The notes: generated by a model from the sequence alone, not told the origin. Shown: positions 35,234 to 44,626, counted from the first letter of the stretch. The stretch: DNA of 64,000 nucleotides from Pyxidicoccus xibeiensis (GCF_024198175.1 NZ_JAJVKV010000004.1:558001-622000); one strand, 5' to 3'. A program made the numbers and translations.

Positions 35234-37012
35234 ATGAGCTGGCTGGGACGAGGCAGGTGGTGGGCGGGCGTGTTGGGTGCGGCAGTGTGGCTGGCCTGCG
35301 GGGGCGAGCCGCAGCCCCAGTCAGCCGTGGGAGGAAACCCGGGCGACCCGCTCGGAAACCCTCCCGTCGAACAACCCGGAGATGACGAAGACCCGCCTCC
35401 CGACGACGAGGACGAGGACCCGCCGCCGGATGACGAGGAAGACCCTCCGCCCGATGACGAGGAGCCACCGCCTCCCGAGCCCGATGCCGGCACACCGGAC
35501 GCAGGGCCCCGAGACTCCGGCACACCGGACGCAGGGCCCCGAGACTCCGGCACTCCTGACTCCGGCACGCCGGACGCGGGCCCCCCGGACTCCGGCACGC
35601 CCGATGGCGGCAGCACGGGCGGAAACAACGTTCCCCCCGACGCGGCCGGCTGGCGGTTCCTCGGGCGCGCGCAGGGCGCACCACGCGAGGTGCTGGGCAT
35701 CACCCAGGACGAGGGCGGCAACCTCTGGGTGGCGGGTGGCGAGGACGGCCTCTGCCTGCTGCGCCCGGAGGCCTCCACCTTCAAGTGCTACACAATGGCC
35801 GACGGGCTGAAGCCGTGGGCCCCCTGGAAGGGCAAGGACCCCGCGCCGGAGCAGCGCTACCTCAAGGTGACGGCGGTGACGGGCGGCCCCGCGGGCACCG
35901 TCTGGGTCGGCTACGAGGGCCGGCCCAACTGCGAGAGCGAGTTCTACAAGGCCCCGGGCGAGCTCGAGGACCCCGCCATCTTCAAGAGCGGCGATGCGGA
36001 CCGCGTGGAGCTCCAGGACGACGGCACCCTGCGCGTCATCCACTACGACATCCACTCGCCCGCGCACTCCGTGCCCGGCTACGGCCACCGCGAGAAGCTC
36101 TGCTCGGTCAACCGCATCGTCTGGGACAAGCAGCGCAACAGCCTCTGGTTCGCCTCCAACCACGGCCTCGCGTGGGGCGAGCCGGACTACCAGGGCGCCG
36201 TGGAGTGCTCAGACCCGCAGGTCCGCGCCGCCAACGCGTGGCTCTACATCGAGCGCGACGCCCAGGGGAACGAGGTGGGCCGCGAGCCGCGCCAGCGCTG
36301 CAAGTACGGCGTCATGGAGCACGTCCACCCCGCCATCGCCATGAGCGACGCCGCCACCGAGGACAGCCGGCTGGCCGGTGACGTCTGGGGCGTGGCCGTG
36401 CGGCCCGACGGCGACGTGTGGCTGGGCTCGCACATCCGCACCTCGCGCTTCAAGATCATGACGAACGCGGTGGGCCACGTGGGCACCGGCGCCCCATGGA
36501 ACTTCGAGGCCGCGCGCAAGCAGACCGAGGAGAAGAAGCACCGCGCCAACCGCATCGACCTGTGGCCGGACGCCGTGGCCGAGCCGACGATTCCCACCCC
36601 CGAGCAGCGCGTCGACGACCTCGTCAGCGACCTGGTGCTCATGCCGGACGGCACCGTCTGGGTCTCCAGCTTCGCCTGGGGCCTGGCGAAGATGAGCGAC
36701 ACGGGCCAGGTGACGGCGCACCACCTCGGAGGCGAGCCCGACCGCTTCGTCTCCTCGCTCGAGCGGGACACGCGGGACGGCAGCCTGTGGATTGGCCACC
36801 GCTGGGGCCGGGGGCTGATGCGGATGCACACCGAGGGCGACTTCGTCAGCCACAACGCGGTGCTCGGCCCCCTCGCGGGCCTGCCCATCTGGGACATCCA
36901 GGTCGTCGGCACCGGGGACAGCCGCAAGGTGCTGGTGGCCTTCAGCGCCTACCGCGACGCGCTGGGCAACATCGTCCACCCCGGCGCCATCGGCATCTAC
37001 ACCGGGCGCTGA
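35234..37012 (+). CDS. Propeller lipoprotein with acidic repeat linker
   Basis: 592 aa. The signal WWAGVLGAAVWLACGGE has lipobox WLAC. Residues 45-130 are a disordered linker of DDEDPPPDDE blocks and TPDAGPRDSG repeats. The rest is a beta-propeller of the two-component-regulator/ligand-binding type: repeated ITQDEGGNLWVAGGEDGLC, VRPDGDVWLGSH, MPDGTVWVSSFAWGLAK, RDGSLWIGHRWGRGL. It is a surface-exposed protein of unknown ligand. The start is ATG 35234 behind GGAGG. A sigma-54-type promoter lies 61 bp upstream. Confidence 0.8.
   Translation: MSWLGRGRWWAGVLGAAVWLACGGEPQPQSAVGGNPGDPLGNPPVEQPGDDEDPPPDDEDEDPPPDDEEDPPPDDEEPPPPEPDAGTPDAGPRDSGTPDAGPRDSGTPDSGTPDAGPPDSGTPDGGSTGGNNVPPDAAGWRFLGRAQGAPREVLGITQDEGGNLWVAGGEDGLCLLRPEASTFKCYTMADGLKPWAPWKGKDPAPEQRYLKVTAVTGGPAGTVWVGYEGRPNCESEFYKAPGELEDPAIFKSGDADRVELQDDGTLRVIHYDIHSPAHSVPGYGHREKLCSVNRIVWDKQRNSLWFASNHGLAWGEPDYQGAVECSDPQVRAANAWLYIERDAQGNEVGREPRQRCKYGVMEHVHPAIAMSDAATEDSRLAGDVWGVAVRPDGDVWLGSHIRTSRFKIMTNAVGHVGTGAPWNFEAARKQTEEKKHRANRIDLWPDAVAEPTIPTPEQRVDDLVSDLVLMPDGTVWVSSFAWGLAKMSDTGQVTAHHLGGEPDRFVSSLERDTRDGSLWIGHRWGRGLMRMHTEGDFVSHNAVLGPLAGLPIWDIQVVGTGDSRKVLVAFSAYRDALGNIVHPGAIGIYTGR
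35491..35550 (+). repeat. 30-bp perfect tandem repeat inside the lipoprotein linker
   Basis: Two adjacent identical 30-bp units (starting CACACCGGACGC) encode TPDAGPRDSG twice. The units are a multiple of three, so copy number can change without breaking the frame. Confidence 0.85.
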
Positions 37013-37161
37013 GCCTGCCCGCCCGCTTCCCGGGCCGCCCCAAGGCGAGCAGGGCCGCCTGCCTGCAAAGGGGTGCCCTCCCTGGGGGGCAGCGTCAAGT
37101 TGAAGGCACTCCGCCCTCGCACTCCAGCGAGGGCCTTCACTGACGCACAGGAGGCCGCACC

Positions 37162-37407
37162 ATGTCTCTTCTGGGAAGCATTCTCGGTAGCTACGCCAGC
37201 GGTCGTCGCGGTTATGGCTCGGGGGGTTGGAACCGGGGCCGCACCAGCTACGGGCGCAGTCCGCTGGGCTTCGGGTACGGCGGCCGGAGCCGGGCCGCGT
37301 CCGGAGGTTTCTTCGGCAGCAACCTGGGCCGCATGGCCATGGGTGGGCTGGCCGCGTACGGCCTGCGCCGCTTCCTCGGCAGCCGCCGTCCTCCCATGGG
37401 CTACTAG
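37162..37407 (+). CDS. Small Gly/Arg/Tyr-rich protein, unknown
   Basis: 81 aa behind a strong AGGAGG site. The middle (RRGYGSGGWNRGRTSYGRSPLGFGYGG) is Gly/Arg/Tyr/Ser-rich like low-complexity phase-separating or cell-surface peptides. A hydrophobic stretch MAMGGLAAYGLRRFL follows. No signal peptide is present. It is bounded by an upstream gene 148 bp away and a hairpin terminator 6 bp after its stop, so it is probably a separate short transcript. Confidence 0.7.
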   Translation: MSLLGSILGSYASGRRGYGSGGWNRGRTSYGRSPLGFGYGGRSRAASGGFFGSNLGRMAMGGLAAYGLRRFLGSRRPPMGY

Positions 37408-37413
37408 ACAGGT

Positions 37414-37440
37414 GCCGGACAGGAAGCTCGCCTGTCCGGC
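37414..37440 (+). terminator. Hairpin following the small Gly-rich gene
   Basis: GCCGGACAGG-7 bp-CCTGTCCGGC makes a perfect 10-bp stem with a 7-nt loop. The tract after it is C-rich rather than T-rich, so intrinsic termination is uncertain, but the position just past the stop supports a terminator or transcript-stabilising role. Confidence 0.6.
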
Positions 37441-37498
37441 CCCCCTGCTGGGGTAGGTTCCTCCCATCTGGCTGTCCGCCGCTGGGAGGAGTCACCTC

Positions 37499-38989
37499 AT
37501 GCCGAAGGCGAAGTACGTGCTGGCCCTGGACCAGGGCACCACCGGAACCCACGTCTCCATCCTCGACTCGAAGCTCCAGCTGGTGGGCCGCTCCTACAAG
37601 GAGTTCACCCAGCACTTCCCCAAGCCGTCCTGGGTGGAGCACGACCTGGACGAAATCTGGGCCACCAGCGAGTGGTGCATCGCCCGCGCGCTGAAGGACG
37701 CGGGCCTCACCGGCCGGGACATCGCCGCGGTGGGCATCACCAACCAGCGCGAGACGACGGGCCTGTGGATGCGCGGCACCGGCAAGCCGCTGAGCCACGC
37801 GATTGTGTGGCAGGACCGGCGCACGTCGGAGATGTGCCGGCGCCTCAAGGAGAAGGGCGTGGAGCCGCGGGTGCGGGAAGTCACCGGCCTCGTCGTGGAC
37901 CCGTACTTCTCCGGCACCAAGCTGACGTGGATGTTCGAGCACCTGAAGGGCTCGCGCGCCCGCGCCGAGAAGGGCGACGTGTGCTTCGGCACCATCGACA
38001 CGTGGCTCGTCTACAAGCTCACCGGCGGCGCGGCCCACGTCACCGACGTGTCCAACGCCAGCCGCACCCTGCTGATGGACTTGACGACGCTGCAGTGGAG
38101 CGACGACATGCGCGCCATGCTGTCGGTGCCGGCCGCGTGCCTGCCGCAGATTCGCGGCTCGGCGGAGGTGTACGGCACCACGCGCGGCATGCGCAGCCTG
38201 CCGGACGGCGTGCCCGTGGCGGGCATGGCGGGAGACCAGCAGGCCGCCCTCTTCGGCCAGGCGTGCTTCGAGCCCGGCGAGTCCAAGTGCACCTACGGCA
38301 CCGGTGCCTTCCTGCTGATGAACACCGGCAGCACGCCGGTGCGCTCCACCTCCGGCCTGCTCACCACGGTGGCGTGGCGGCTGGGCGGCACCGGCACCAC
38401 CACGTACGCGCTGGAGGGCAGCAGCTTCATCGCCGGCGCCGCGGTGCAGTGGATGCGCGACGGGCTCAAGGTCATCAAGAAGGCGCCGGACATCGAGGCG
38501 CTCGCCGCCAGCGTGAAGGACTCCGGGGACGTCGTCTTCGTGCCGGCCCTGGCGGGCCTGGGCGCGCCCCACTGGCGTCCCGAGGCGCGCGGCCTGTTCG
38601 CCGGCATCGACCGCTCCACCACCGTGGCCCACTTCGCGCGCGCGCTGCTGGAGGGCATCGCCCTGCAGCTGCATGACCTGGCGGACGCCATGCGCCGGGA
38701 CAGCGGGCGGGACATCCCCGTCTTCAAGGTGGACGGCGGCGCGGCGGCCAACAACCTCCTGATGCAGTACCAGGCGGACATCCTCGGCGTGCCGGTGGTG
38801 CGCCCGAAGAACCTGGAGACGACCAGCCTGGGCGCCGCCTTCCTCGGGGGCCTGGGCGCGGGCGTCTGGGACAGCCCGGACGCCATCCGCCGGGCGTGGA
38901 AGGCGGACAAGACCTTCAAGCCGAAGATGCGGACCGACGTGCGCGAGCGGCACCTGGCCAAGTGGAAACGCGCGGTGGAGCGGGCGTGA
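37499..38989 (+). CDS. glpK: Glycerol kinase
   Basis: 496 aa, the usual length for the FGGY kinase GlpK, which phosphorylates glycerol to glycerol 3-phosphate. Family signatures: LDQGTTGTHVSI (N-terminal phosphate loop), GITNQRETTG, WQDRRT, TGAFLLMNTG and the substrate/ATP site VDGGAAANNLLMQYQADILG. The start ATG 37499 follows GGGAGGAG. The stop overlaps the next lipoprotein start (TGATG). No glpF or glpD lies nearby. Confidence 0.95.
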   Translation: MPKAKYVLALDQGTTGTHVSILDSKLQLVGRSYKEFTQHFPKPSWVEHDLDEIWATSEWCIARALKDAGLTGRDIAAVGITNQRETTGLWMRGTGKPLSHAIVWQDRRTSEMCRRLKEKGVEPRVREVTGLVVDPYFSGTKLTWMFEHLKGSRARAEKGDVCFGTIDTWLVYKLTGGAAHVTDVSNASRTLLMDLTTLQWSDDMRAMLSVPAACLPQIRGSAEVYGTTRGMRSLPDGVPVAGMAGDQQAALFGQACFEPGESKCTYGTGAFLLMNTGSTPVRSTSGLLTTVAWRLGGTGTTTYALEGSSFIAGAAVQWMRDGLKVIKKAPDIEALAASVKDSGDVVFVPALAGLGAPHWRPEARGLFAGIDRSTTVAHFARALLEGIALQLHDLADAMRRDSGRDIPVFKVDGGAAANNLLMQYQADILGVPVVRPKNLETTSLGAAFLGGLGAGVWDSPDAIRRAWKADKTFKPKMRTDVRERHLAKWKRAVERA

Positions 38990-40383
38990 TGGGGGCCGCG
39001 CGCTGGAGGCACGTGTTGACGGCCCTGCTCGCGCTGGGCCTTGCCGGCTGTCCCGGCGTGGAGGAGCCCTGCTTCGGCGGCTTTCCCGCCCAGCCGCCCG
39101 GCCAGCAGCTGGTCGGCGTGGGACAGGAGGTCAGCCTCGTCGTCACCGCCGACCTGAGCCGGGCGTGCATGGAGGGAGGGACGGCCCGGAAGCCGGAGTC
39201 CGTCACCGTGCAGGTGTACGACTCGCAGAACCAGCCCGTGCCCGCGACGGCGGACCTGCCCGTCGGCGGCAGCGCCGCCACCATCCGCTTCACGCCCACG
39301 GTGACAGGACGCCACCACATCGTCGTCGCCTTCGCGCCGGTGGGCAGCCTGCACCAGTTCGGCGTCCAGGCACTGACGGACCGCTCCAGCGAGCGTCCGC
39401 TGGCGCAGCTGCCCTCGCAGCCCCACTGCACGTACCTGGACCGCACCACGAGCGGCACCTGGCTGTGCGGCACCACCGCGCTGCGAGCCCCGGACGCGAC
39501 ACCTCAGGCGCTCACCGCCAACTCCACCCACCTGACGGTGGTGGCCGGGGACGTGGTGTGGGTGATGGAGTCGGACCGGGTGCTGCGCTACGTGGACCGG
39601 GGCGCAGGTCCGCTCGAGCTCACGGGCACCGCGCCCCTGCCTTCCGGCATCAGCACGGGCGGAGGGTTCGCTCCGGGCCCGCACTCACGGCTCGCCACCG
39701 GGGAGGACCTGCTGCTGCTCACCGGCGCCTCCCTGCTGCGCTTCACCGTCACCGGGGCCGGCGGCCTCACCTCCTCGCCGGTGACACCGTGGACCTCCTC
39801 GGCCGTGCCGCCTCCGTTCGGCGGGGACTCCATCCCCGGCCTGCTGGTGCGCGCCGCAGAGCGGGTGCTGGTGGTGAGCCGCACGCTGGACCCGCGGACG
39901 GGCGTGACGGGGACCCAGGCCTGTCCCTTCCGGCCTGGCGTGACGGGCGCCTACGTGCCCATGTCAGCTGAGGCGTGCCACACGCTGGAGGGAGACCCGG
40001 TGGGCTACGAGGACGGCGTCGTCTGGACGCGCTCCGTCAATACCTCGACGGTCCCCGCCACGGCGATGCTCCGGCGCTACACCGCCCTGAACGGCCGGCT
40101 GGTGGAGCAGGGCGAGCTGCCGCTCGAAGGGCAGCTCTCCGTGTCGAACTACCTGCTGCGCCCGGGGCCCACGGTTCCGTTCCTGGTGGCCTCGGGCCAG
40201 GGAGGCATCGGTACCTATGCAGTCCCGCTCTGGAATCCGGAGAAGGGGCTGCTGGAGCTGGAGCTGCTGCCCCGCGCGCCGCCCAACACCCTCACGCCCC
40301 GCACCGGCCAGCACTTCATCTGGGAGGACATGTCGGGGACGAGCAGCGGGGTGCGAATCTTCGCGCGGCAGTCCACCCGCTGA
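38989..40383 (+). CDS. Lipoprotein of unknown function
   Basis: 464 aa. The signal HVLTALLALGLAGCPG has lipobox LAGC. An immunoglobulin-like region (residues 40-125, ending GRHHIVVAFAPVG) precedes a blade-rich beta domain with repeated short strand pairs (SNYLLRPGPTVPFLVASGQGGIG). The start codon overlaps the glpK stop, hence translational coupling, but a shared function is not obvious. No named family recognised. Confidence 0.7.
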   Translation: MGAARWRHVLTALLALGLAGCPGVEEPCFGGFPAQPPGQQLVGVGQEVSLVVTADLSRACMEGGTARKPESVTVQVYDSQNQPVPATADLPVGGSAATIRFTPTVTGRHHIVVAFAPVGSLHQFGVQALTDRSSERPLAQLPSQPHCTYLDRTTSGTWLCGTTALRAPDATPQALTANSTHLTVVAGDVVWVMESDRVLRYVDRGAGPLELTGTAPLPSGISTGGGFAPGPHSRLATGEDLLLLTGASLLRFTVTGAGGLTSSPVTPWTSSAVPPPFGGDSIPGLLVRAAERVLVVSRTLDPRTGVTGTQACPFRPGVTGAYVPMSAEACHTLEGDPVGYEDGVVWTRSVNTSTVPATAMLRRYTALNGRLVEQGELPLEGQLSVSNYLLRPGPTVPFLVASGQGGIGTYAVPLWNPEKGLLELELLPRAPPNTLTPRTGQHFIWEDMSGTSSGVRIFARQSTR

Positions 40384-40435
40384 CGGCTCGTGACAGACGG
40401 CTTCCCTCGGGCGCGGGAGCGGGTAGAAAGCGGGC

Positions 40436-40747
40436 ATGGCCCAAGACCGCACGCTGCTCGCTCCCGAGGCGCTCCAGTCCTTCCTCGCCCAGCACCCCGA
40501 GTGGAAGCACGAGGGAGGGATGATTCGCCGCACGTACGAGGCGCCCTCCTTCCTCGCCGGCATCGCCTTCGTCGAGAAGGTCGCACAGGCGGCGGAGAAG
40601 GCGGACCACCACCCGGACATCGACATCCGCTGGAGGAAGGTGACGCTGGCGCTCGTCACCCATGACGCCGGAGGCCTCACGTTCCGCGACACCGGCCTGG
40701 CCGCGGAGGCGGACCGCCTCTTCGCCGAGGTGGTGCGCGCGAAGTGA
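40436..40747 (+). CDS. phhB: Pterin-4-alpha-carbinolamine dehydratase
   Basis: 103 aa, the usual length. It dehydrates 4a-hydroxytetrahydrobiopterin after aromatic amino-acid hydroxylation. The signature KADHHPDIDIRWRKVTLALVTHDAGG carries the His-His-Pro catalytic site, and LTFRDTGLAAEADRL closes the fold. It lies 52 bp after a lipoprotein gene and overlaps the next gene by 4 bp. No phenylalanine hydroxylase is nearby. Confidence 0.92.
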   Translation: MAQDRTLLAPEALQSFLAQHPEWKHEGGMIRRTYEAPSFLAGIAFVEKVAQAAEKADHHPDIDIRWRKVTLALVTHDAGGLTFRDTGLAAEADRLFAEVVRAK

Positions 40748-42072
40748 GCACCGTGTCGCGGGTGAGTGGATGGGTGCTCCGTGGCCGGGGCGAGGTGGCG
40801 AGGCGCACGGCCCCCGCCCGGGGCGCAGGGTGGCTGCGGAGCCTGGGCTGCGCGGCGCTGCTGGGCGCGACGCCCGCGGCGTGGGCGCAGGAGGGTGAGC
40901 CGGAGGCGCCGCGCCCGGAGCGGCTGTACTTCAACACCGGCACGCTGCTGGGCTCGGCGCGCGTGGTGGCGCTGGGCGGCGCGTACGTGGGCATTGCCGA
41001 GGGCGCGGCGGGCTTCCCCAGCAACCTGGCCGCGCTGGCGCACCGGGGCCCCGCGCTGGAGAAGGACTGGGATTTGGGCGTCACGCTGTCCTGGCTGGAC
41101 CTGCCCTTCACCGGCGGGCGCAAGCGCGACCTGGACAACGACGGGCGGCCGGACGAGTCGGAGGACCGCCGGCAGCTGCTGGGCGGGCTGCTGCTGCAGT
41201 ACAAGCGCTTCGGCATCGGCTTCGCGCTGCGCAACAGCGTGGTGACCTACTGCGCCACCGTGGCATGCGCGGGCGAGAGCGAGCGCATCCGCGTATCGCT
41301 GACGCAGTCGGTGCTCGCGGGGGCGGTGGCCTTCGGGCAGGACGACTTCATCCTCGCCCTGGGGCTGTACGCGGCGCAGGCGTCGTTCCGCCTGTCGTCC
41401 GGCGGTGACGAGCTTCGCTACGGCGACACGGGCGTGGAGGTGGACATGCTGTACCGGCCACACGGGCGTCCGTGGCGGCTGGGCGTGACGGTGCGTCCGG
41501 AGGTGGTGGCGGACTGGCGCGAGGAGCCGGGCCAGTCGCCCACGCTGGCGGGCCGGCCCCTCTTCGGCGCGGTGGTGGCTCCAGCGGTGCTGTCGCTCGG
41601 CGCGAGCTGGCGGTTCGGCGAGGGGGCGGAGCGCTACAACCGCCTGTCTCCCGCGGCGCGGCGGCAGCTGCTCGTGGAGGGAGACGCGCTGCCGGTGCCG
41701 GAGGAGGAGCCGAAGGGCGTGCCCGCGGGGCGGTGGCTCATCAGCGCGCAGGTGGACCTCATCTCCGGCGTGGACAACGCGGTGCCGCTGCGCTCGTTCG
41801 CCTCCACGGGCGAGACGGAGTCGGTGGGCCACACGTCGGAGTTCGCCCCGCGGCTGGGCGTGGAGCACGACACGGTGCCGGGGATGATTCGCCTGCGGGC
41901 GGGCGTGTACGGAGAGCCCTCGCCCTTCGACGGCAGGCCGGCGCGGCCGCACGTGACGGGCGGCTTCGAGGTGTTCATCTTCCGCTACTGGGAGGACTGG
42001 GCCCTCACCGCGTCGTTCGACCTGGCGCGCCGGTACACCAACGTGGGCCTGTCCGTGGGCTTCTGGCGGTGA
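40744..42072 (+). CDS. Outer-membrane beta-barrel protein
   Basis: 442 aa. An unusually long N-terminus (45 residues) leads to the signal LRSLGCAALLGATPAAWAQE. GTLLGSARVVALGGAYVGIAEGAAGFPSNLAAL is the opening of PorV/OmpP1-like conserved barrels, and the last strand YTNVGLSVGFWR ends in aromatic-Arg, as in outer-membrane barrels. An Asp-rich DLDNDGRPDESEDRR loop may bind calcium. It is coupled to phhB (ATGA overlap) and the EamA gene (TGATG overlap). Substrate unknown. Confidence 0.75.
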   Translation: MSTVSRVSGWVLRGRGEVARRTAPARGAGWLRSLGCAALLGATPAAWAQEGEPEAPRPERLYFNTGTLLGSARVVALGGAYVGIAEGAAGFPSNLAALAHRGPALEKDWDLGVTLSWLDLPFTGGRKRDLDNDGRPDESEDRRQLLGGLLLQYKRFGIGFALRNSVVTYCATVACAGESERIRVSLTQSVLAGAVAFGQDDFILALGLYAAQASFRLSSGGDELRYGDTGVEVDMLYRPHGRPWRLGVTVRPEVVADWREEPGQSPTLAGRPLFGAVVAPAVLSLGASWRFGEGAERYNRLSPAARRQLLVEGDALPVPEEEPKGVPAGRWLISAQVDLISGVDNAVPLRSFASTGETESVGHTSEFAPRLGVEHDTVPGMIRLRAGVYGEPSPFDGRPARPHVTGGFEVFIFRYWEDWALTASFDLARRYTNVGLSVGFWR

Positions 42073-42926
42073 TGCGCACGGGCGTGTTCACGGTGCTGGC
42101 GCTGGTGGGCTTCGCGGCGAACTCGCTGCTGTGCCGCGCGGCGCTGGCGGGCGGTGGGCGGCTCATCGACGCGGCCTCCTTCACCGGGGTGCGGCTGGTG
42201 TCCGGTGCCGTGGTGCTGGCCGTGCTGCTGCGGATGCGGAGCGGGCGGCGCGAGGGGGGTTCCTGGCCATCCGCGCTGGCCCTCTTCGCGTACGCGGCGG
42301 GCTTCTCGCTGGCGTACGTGCGGATTGGGGCCGGCGTGGGGGCGCTGCTGCTGTTCGGCTGCGTGCAGGCGACGATGCTGGGCACGGGCCTGGTGCGTGG
42401 CGAGCGGCCTCGTGCCCGCGAGGTGGCGGGGCTGCTGCTGGCGCTGGGCGGGCTGGTGGGGCTGACGGCGCCGGGCGCCTCCGCGCCGGACACGGTGGGG
42501 GCGGCGCTGATGGCGGGCGCGGGCGTGGCGTGGGGCGTGTACTCGCTGAGAGGGCGCGGCAACCGGACGCCGCTGGCCGCCACCGCGGACAACTTCCTGC
42601 GCTCGGTGCCCTTCACGGTGGCGCTGTCGGGGGTGGGGTGGCTCGTGCAGGGGACGCCGCATGCGACGGGGCGGGGCGTCGCGCTGGCGGTGGCCTCGGG
42701 AGCGCTGGCGTCCGGCGTGGGCTACAGCCTGTGGTACGCGGCGCTGCCGCACCTGACGGCGACGCGCGCGGCCATCGTGCAGCTCTCGGTGCCGGTGCTG
42801 GCGGCCGTGGGCGGGGTGCTGTTGCTGGGGGAGGTGGTGACACTCCGGCTGGCGCTGGCGGGCGGGGCCCTGCTGGCGGGCGTGCTGCTGGCGCTGTCAG
42901 CGAAGGCGGTGCCCGCGCGGCGGTGA
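42072..42926 (+). CDS. EamA/DMT-family transporter
   Basis: 284 aa with ten hydrophobic helices in two five-helix EamA halves (GFAANSLLCRAAL... and GAGVAWGVYSLRGRG...). GVGYSLWYAALPHLTATRAAIVQLSVPVLAA is the typical end-of-repeat motif of drug/metabolite exporters. The cargo is unknown. It is translationally coupled to the preceding barrel protein, which could form a pathway out through the outer membrane (inference). Confidence 0.85.
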   Translation: MRTGVFTVLALVGFAANSLLCRAALAGGGRLIDAASFTGVRLVSGAVVLAVLLRMRSGRREGGSWPSALALFAYAAGFSLAYVRIGAGVGALLLFGCVQATMLGTGLVRGERPRAREVAGLLLALGGLVGLTAPGASAPDTVGAALMAGAGVAWGVYSLRGRGNRTPLAATADNFLRSVPFTVALSGVGWLVQGTPHATGRGVALAVASGALASGVGYSLWYAALPHLTATRAAIVQLSVPVLAAVGGVLLLGEVVTLRLALAGGALLAGVLLALSAKAVPARR

Positions 42927-42950
42927 CGCGTGGGGCGTCGCTGGCCGAGG

Positions 42951-43565
42951 TCAGGGGCGTCGCGGTTTCTCCGGCCACAAGGCCCCGAGGGGCAACTCCA
43001 GGGCCTCGAAGGGTTCTGCACGGACGCGCTCACGACCTGAGTACGTGCCGCGCTCCACCCACTCCGCACCTCTCCGCTGGAGCACCTCCAGCGTCCGAGA
43101 CACCGGATCCACCAGCCACAGGTGCCCTACACCCTCCCGCGCGTACAGGTCCTTCTTCCGGCCACGGTCCAGTGACGAGGTAGAGGGCGAGAGGACCTCG
43201 CAGATCCAGTCCGGTGCGAGCGTCTCGTATCGACCGCTCGGTGCCTCTGGCATGCGCTCCCAGCGCCAGCCCGCCAGGTCGGGTATCACCACGCTCTTCC
43301 CGAAGTGCAGCTCGGGCTCGGCAATGAACCACCAACCGCCAGGGCCTTCGTCGCTGTCCTGGAAGCCATAGAGCCGGCTGCCCAGCGCATAGCTGGCAAT
43401 CCCGTGCGGGCTCCCGGGCCTCGGCATGACGATGAGCTCGCCGTCGATGAGCTGCCCCACCACGTGGTCGGGCAATGCCAGCAGGTCTTCGTAGGTCGCT
43501 GGCCGCTTCGTCTCCTGGCCCATCGTCGCGCTCCCCTGTTCTCCGACTCCCACCCCCGCCATCAT
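42951..43565 (-). CDS. Uma2-family endonuclease, copy 1
   Basis: 204 aa, a PD-(D/E)XK-fold Uma2 (DUF820) protein. The core is RPATYEDLLALPDHVVGQLIDGELIVMPRP, the catalytic stretch VVIPDLAGWRWE then EVLSPSTSSLDRGRKK (E-x-L-S-P-S) and YAREGVGHLWLVDP. Family members are thought to be restriction-like nucleases. ATG 43565 has GGGAGG in place; ATG 43523 is a possible shorter start. A near-identical paralogue lies at 49470-50084, with a shared block of about 97% identity. It is a single gene, convergent with the EamA gene. Confidence 0.85.
   Translation of the reverse strand: MMAGVGVGEQGSATMGQETKRPATYEDLLALPDHVVGQLIDGELIVMPRPGSPHGIASYALGSRLYGFQDSDEGPGGWWFIAEPELHFGKSVVIPDLAGWRWERMPEAPSGRYETLAPDWICEVLSPSTSSLDRGRKKDLYAREGVGHLWLVDPVSRTLEVLQRRGAEWVERGTYSGRERVRAEPFEALELPLGALWPEKPRRP
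43276..43514. repeat. Uma2 paralogue block, copy 1
   Basis: 239 bp align without gaps to 49795-50033 with about 8 mismatches counted by eye. The flanks on both sides are more diverged, although homology continues upstream through the leader and start codon of both genes. Confidence 0.85.
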
Positions 43566-43771
43566 CGTCCCTGCCTCCCTGGAGTGAAACCCCACCTCTG
43601 AGTGCGTGTCCACCTCTTCCTACTCCACGGGTCTGACATGGGAGACCTCTTGCACCCTGGTGGGTACGAGAAGCCCGGACGCTGACTGCCATCACCTTCC
43701 CGTCATCCCCGGTTCGCACGGTCAGCGTCAGGCGTGGCAGCGTGGCTCCACACCAGGAGCCGGAGCCACCG

Positions 43772-44626
43772 ATGGAACGACGCGCATTGCCGCACCGAGG
43801 CTGCAACCTCAGCTGGCTCGTGGAGGGCGACGGCGCCCCCGTCGTCCTCATCCAGGGCTCGGGCGTCGGTGCCAATGGCTGGAGGCCGCAGCTCTCCGCG
43901 CTGGCGCCGCGCTTCCAGTGCCTGTGCTTCGACAACCGTGCCTATGGCCGGAGCGTCCCCTCCGCCGAGCCCCTGTCCCTCGACCTGATGGCGGAGGACG
44001 TCCTCGCACTCATGGACGCCCAGGGCTGGCGGAGCGCGCACCTCGTCGGCCACTCGATGGGCGGGCTCATCGCCCAGTACGTGGCCCACCGCGCGAAGGA
44101 GCGCGTGCGGAGCCTGGCGCTGCTCTGCACCTTCGCGGATGGCAAGGCCCCGTCCCGGTTGACGCCGTGGCTGATAGGCGTTGGCCTGCGCACCCGGATT
44201 GGCACCCGGCGCATGCGCCAGCGCGCCTTCATGGAGATGGTGCTCACGGAGGACGAGCTGGCCGCCGTGGACACCGGGGCCATGGCCCAGCGGCTCGGCG
44301 CGCTCTTCGACCGGGACCTGGCCGAGTCCCCGCCCATCCTGATGCAGCAGGTCCGTGCAATGGCGCGCGCGGACGCCCGGCCGTTCCTCTCACAGCTCGC
44401 CGGCATCCCCACGCTCGTCGCGAGCGCGGAGCATGACCGCATCGCCACGCCCAAGTCAGGCCGGGAGCTGGCCCAGGGCCTTCCCGATGCACGCTACGTC
44501 GAGCTGAAGGGAACGGCTCACGCCATGACCATCGTGCGGGACACGGAGGTCAACGCCCTGCTCCTGGAGCACCTGGAGCAGGCGGAGCGAAGCTCCAGCG
44601 CTCCCGCCGCCGCCGCACGCGGCTGA
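43772..44626 (+). CDS. Alpha/beta hydrolase
   Basis: 284 aa. Oxyanion region VVLIQGSGVGANGW, nucleophile elbow V-G-H-S-M-G-G, acid Asp in SAEHDRIATP, and catalytic His in KGTAHAMTI are in the usual order. Like 3-oxoadipate enol-lactonase or peroxidase types it lacks a large cap, but the substrate is not predictable. The start ATG 43772 follows GGAG at 7 bp; ATG 43742 would add 10 residues. It is a lone gene facing the Uma2 gene, with 206 bp between. Confidence 0.85.
   Translation: MERRALPHRGCNLSWLVEGDGAPVVLIQGSGVGANGWRPQLSALAPRFQCLCFDNRAYGRSVPSAEPLSLDLMAEDVLALMDAQGWRSAHLVGHSMGGLIAQYVAHRAKERVRSLALLCTFADGKAPSRLTPWLIGVGLRTRIGTRRMRQRAFMEMVLTEDELAAVDTGAMAQRLGALFDRDLAESPPILMQQVRAMARADARPFLSQLAGIPTLVASAEHDRIATPKSGRELAQGLPDARYVELKGTAHAMTIVRDTEVNALLLEHLEQAERSSSAPAAAARG

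Noticed and set aside
36209-38953. Minus-strand open frame opposite the lipoprotein and glpK
   Set aside because: Shadow frame; glpK and the propeller protein are clear on the other strand.
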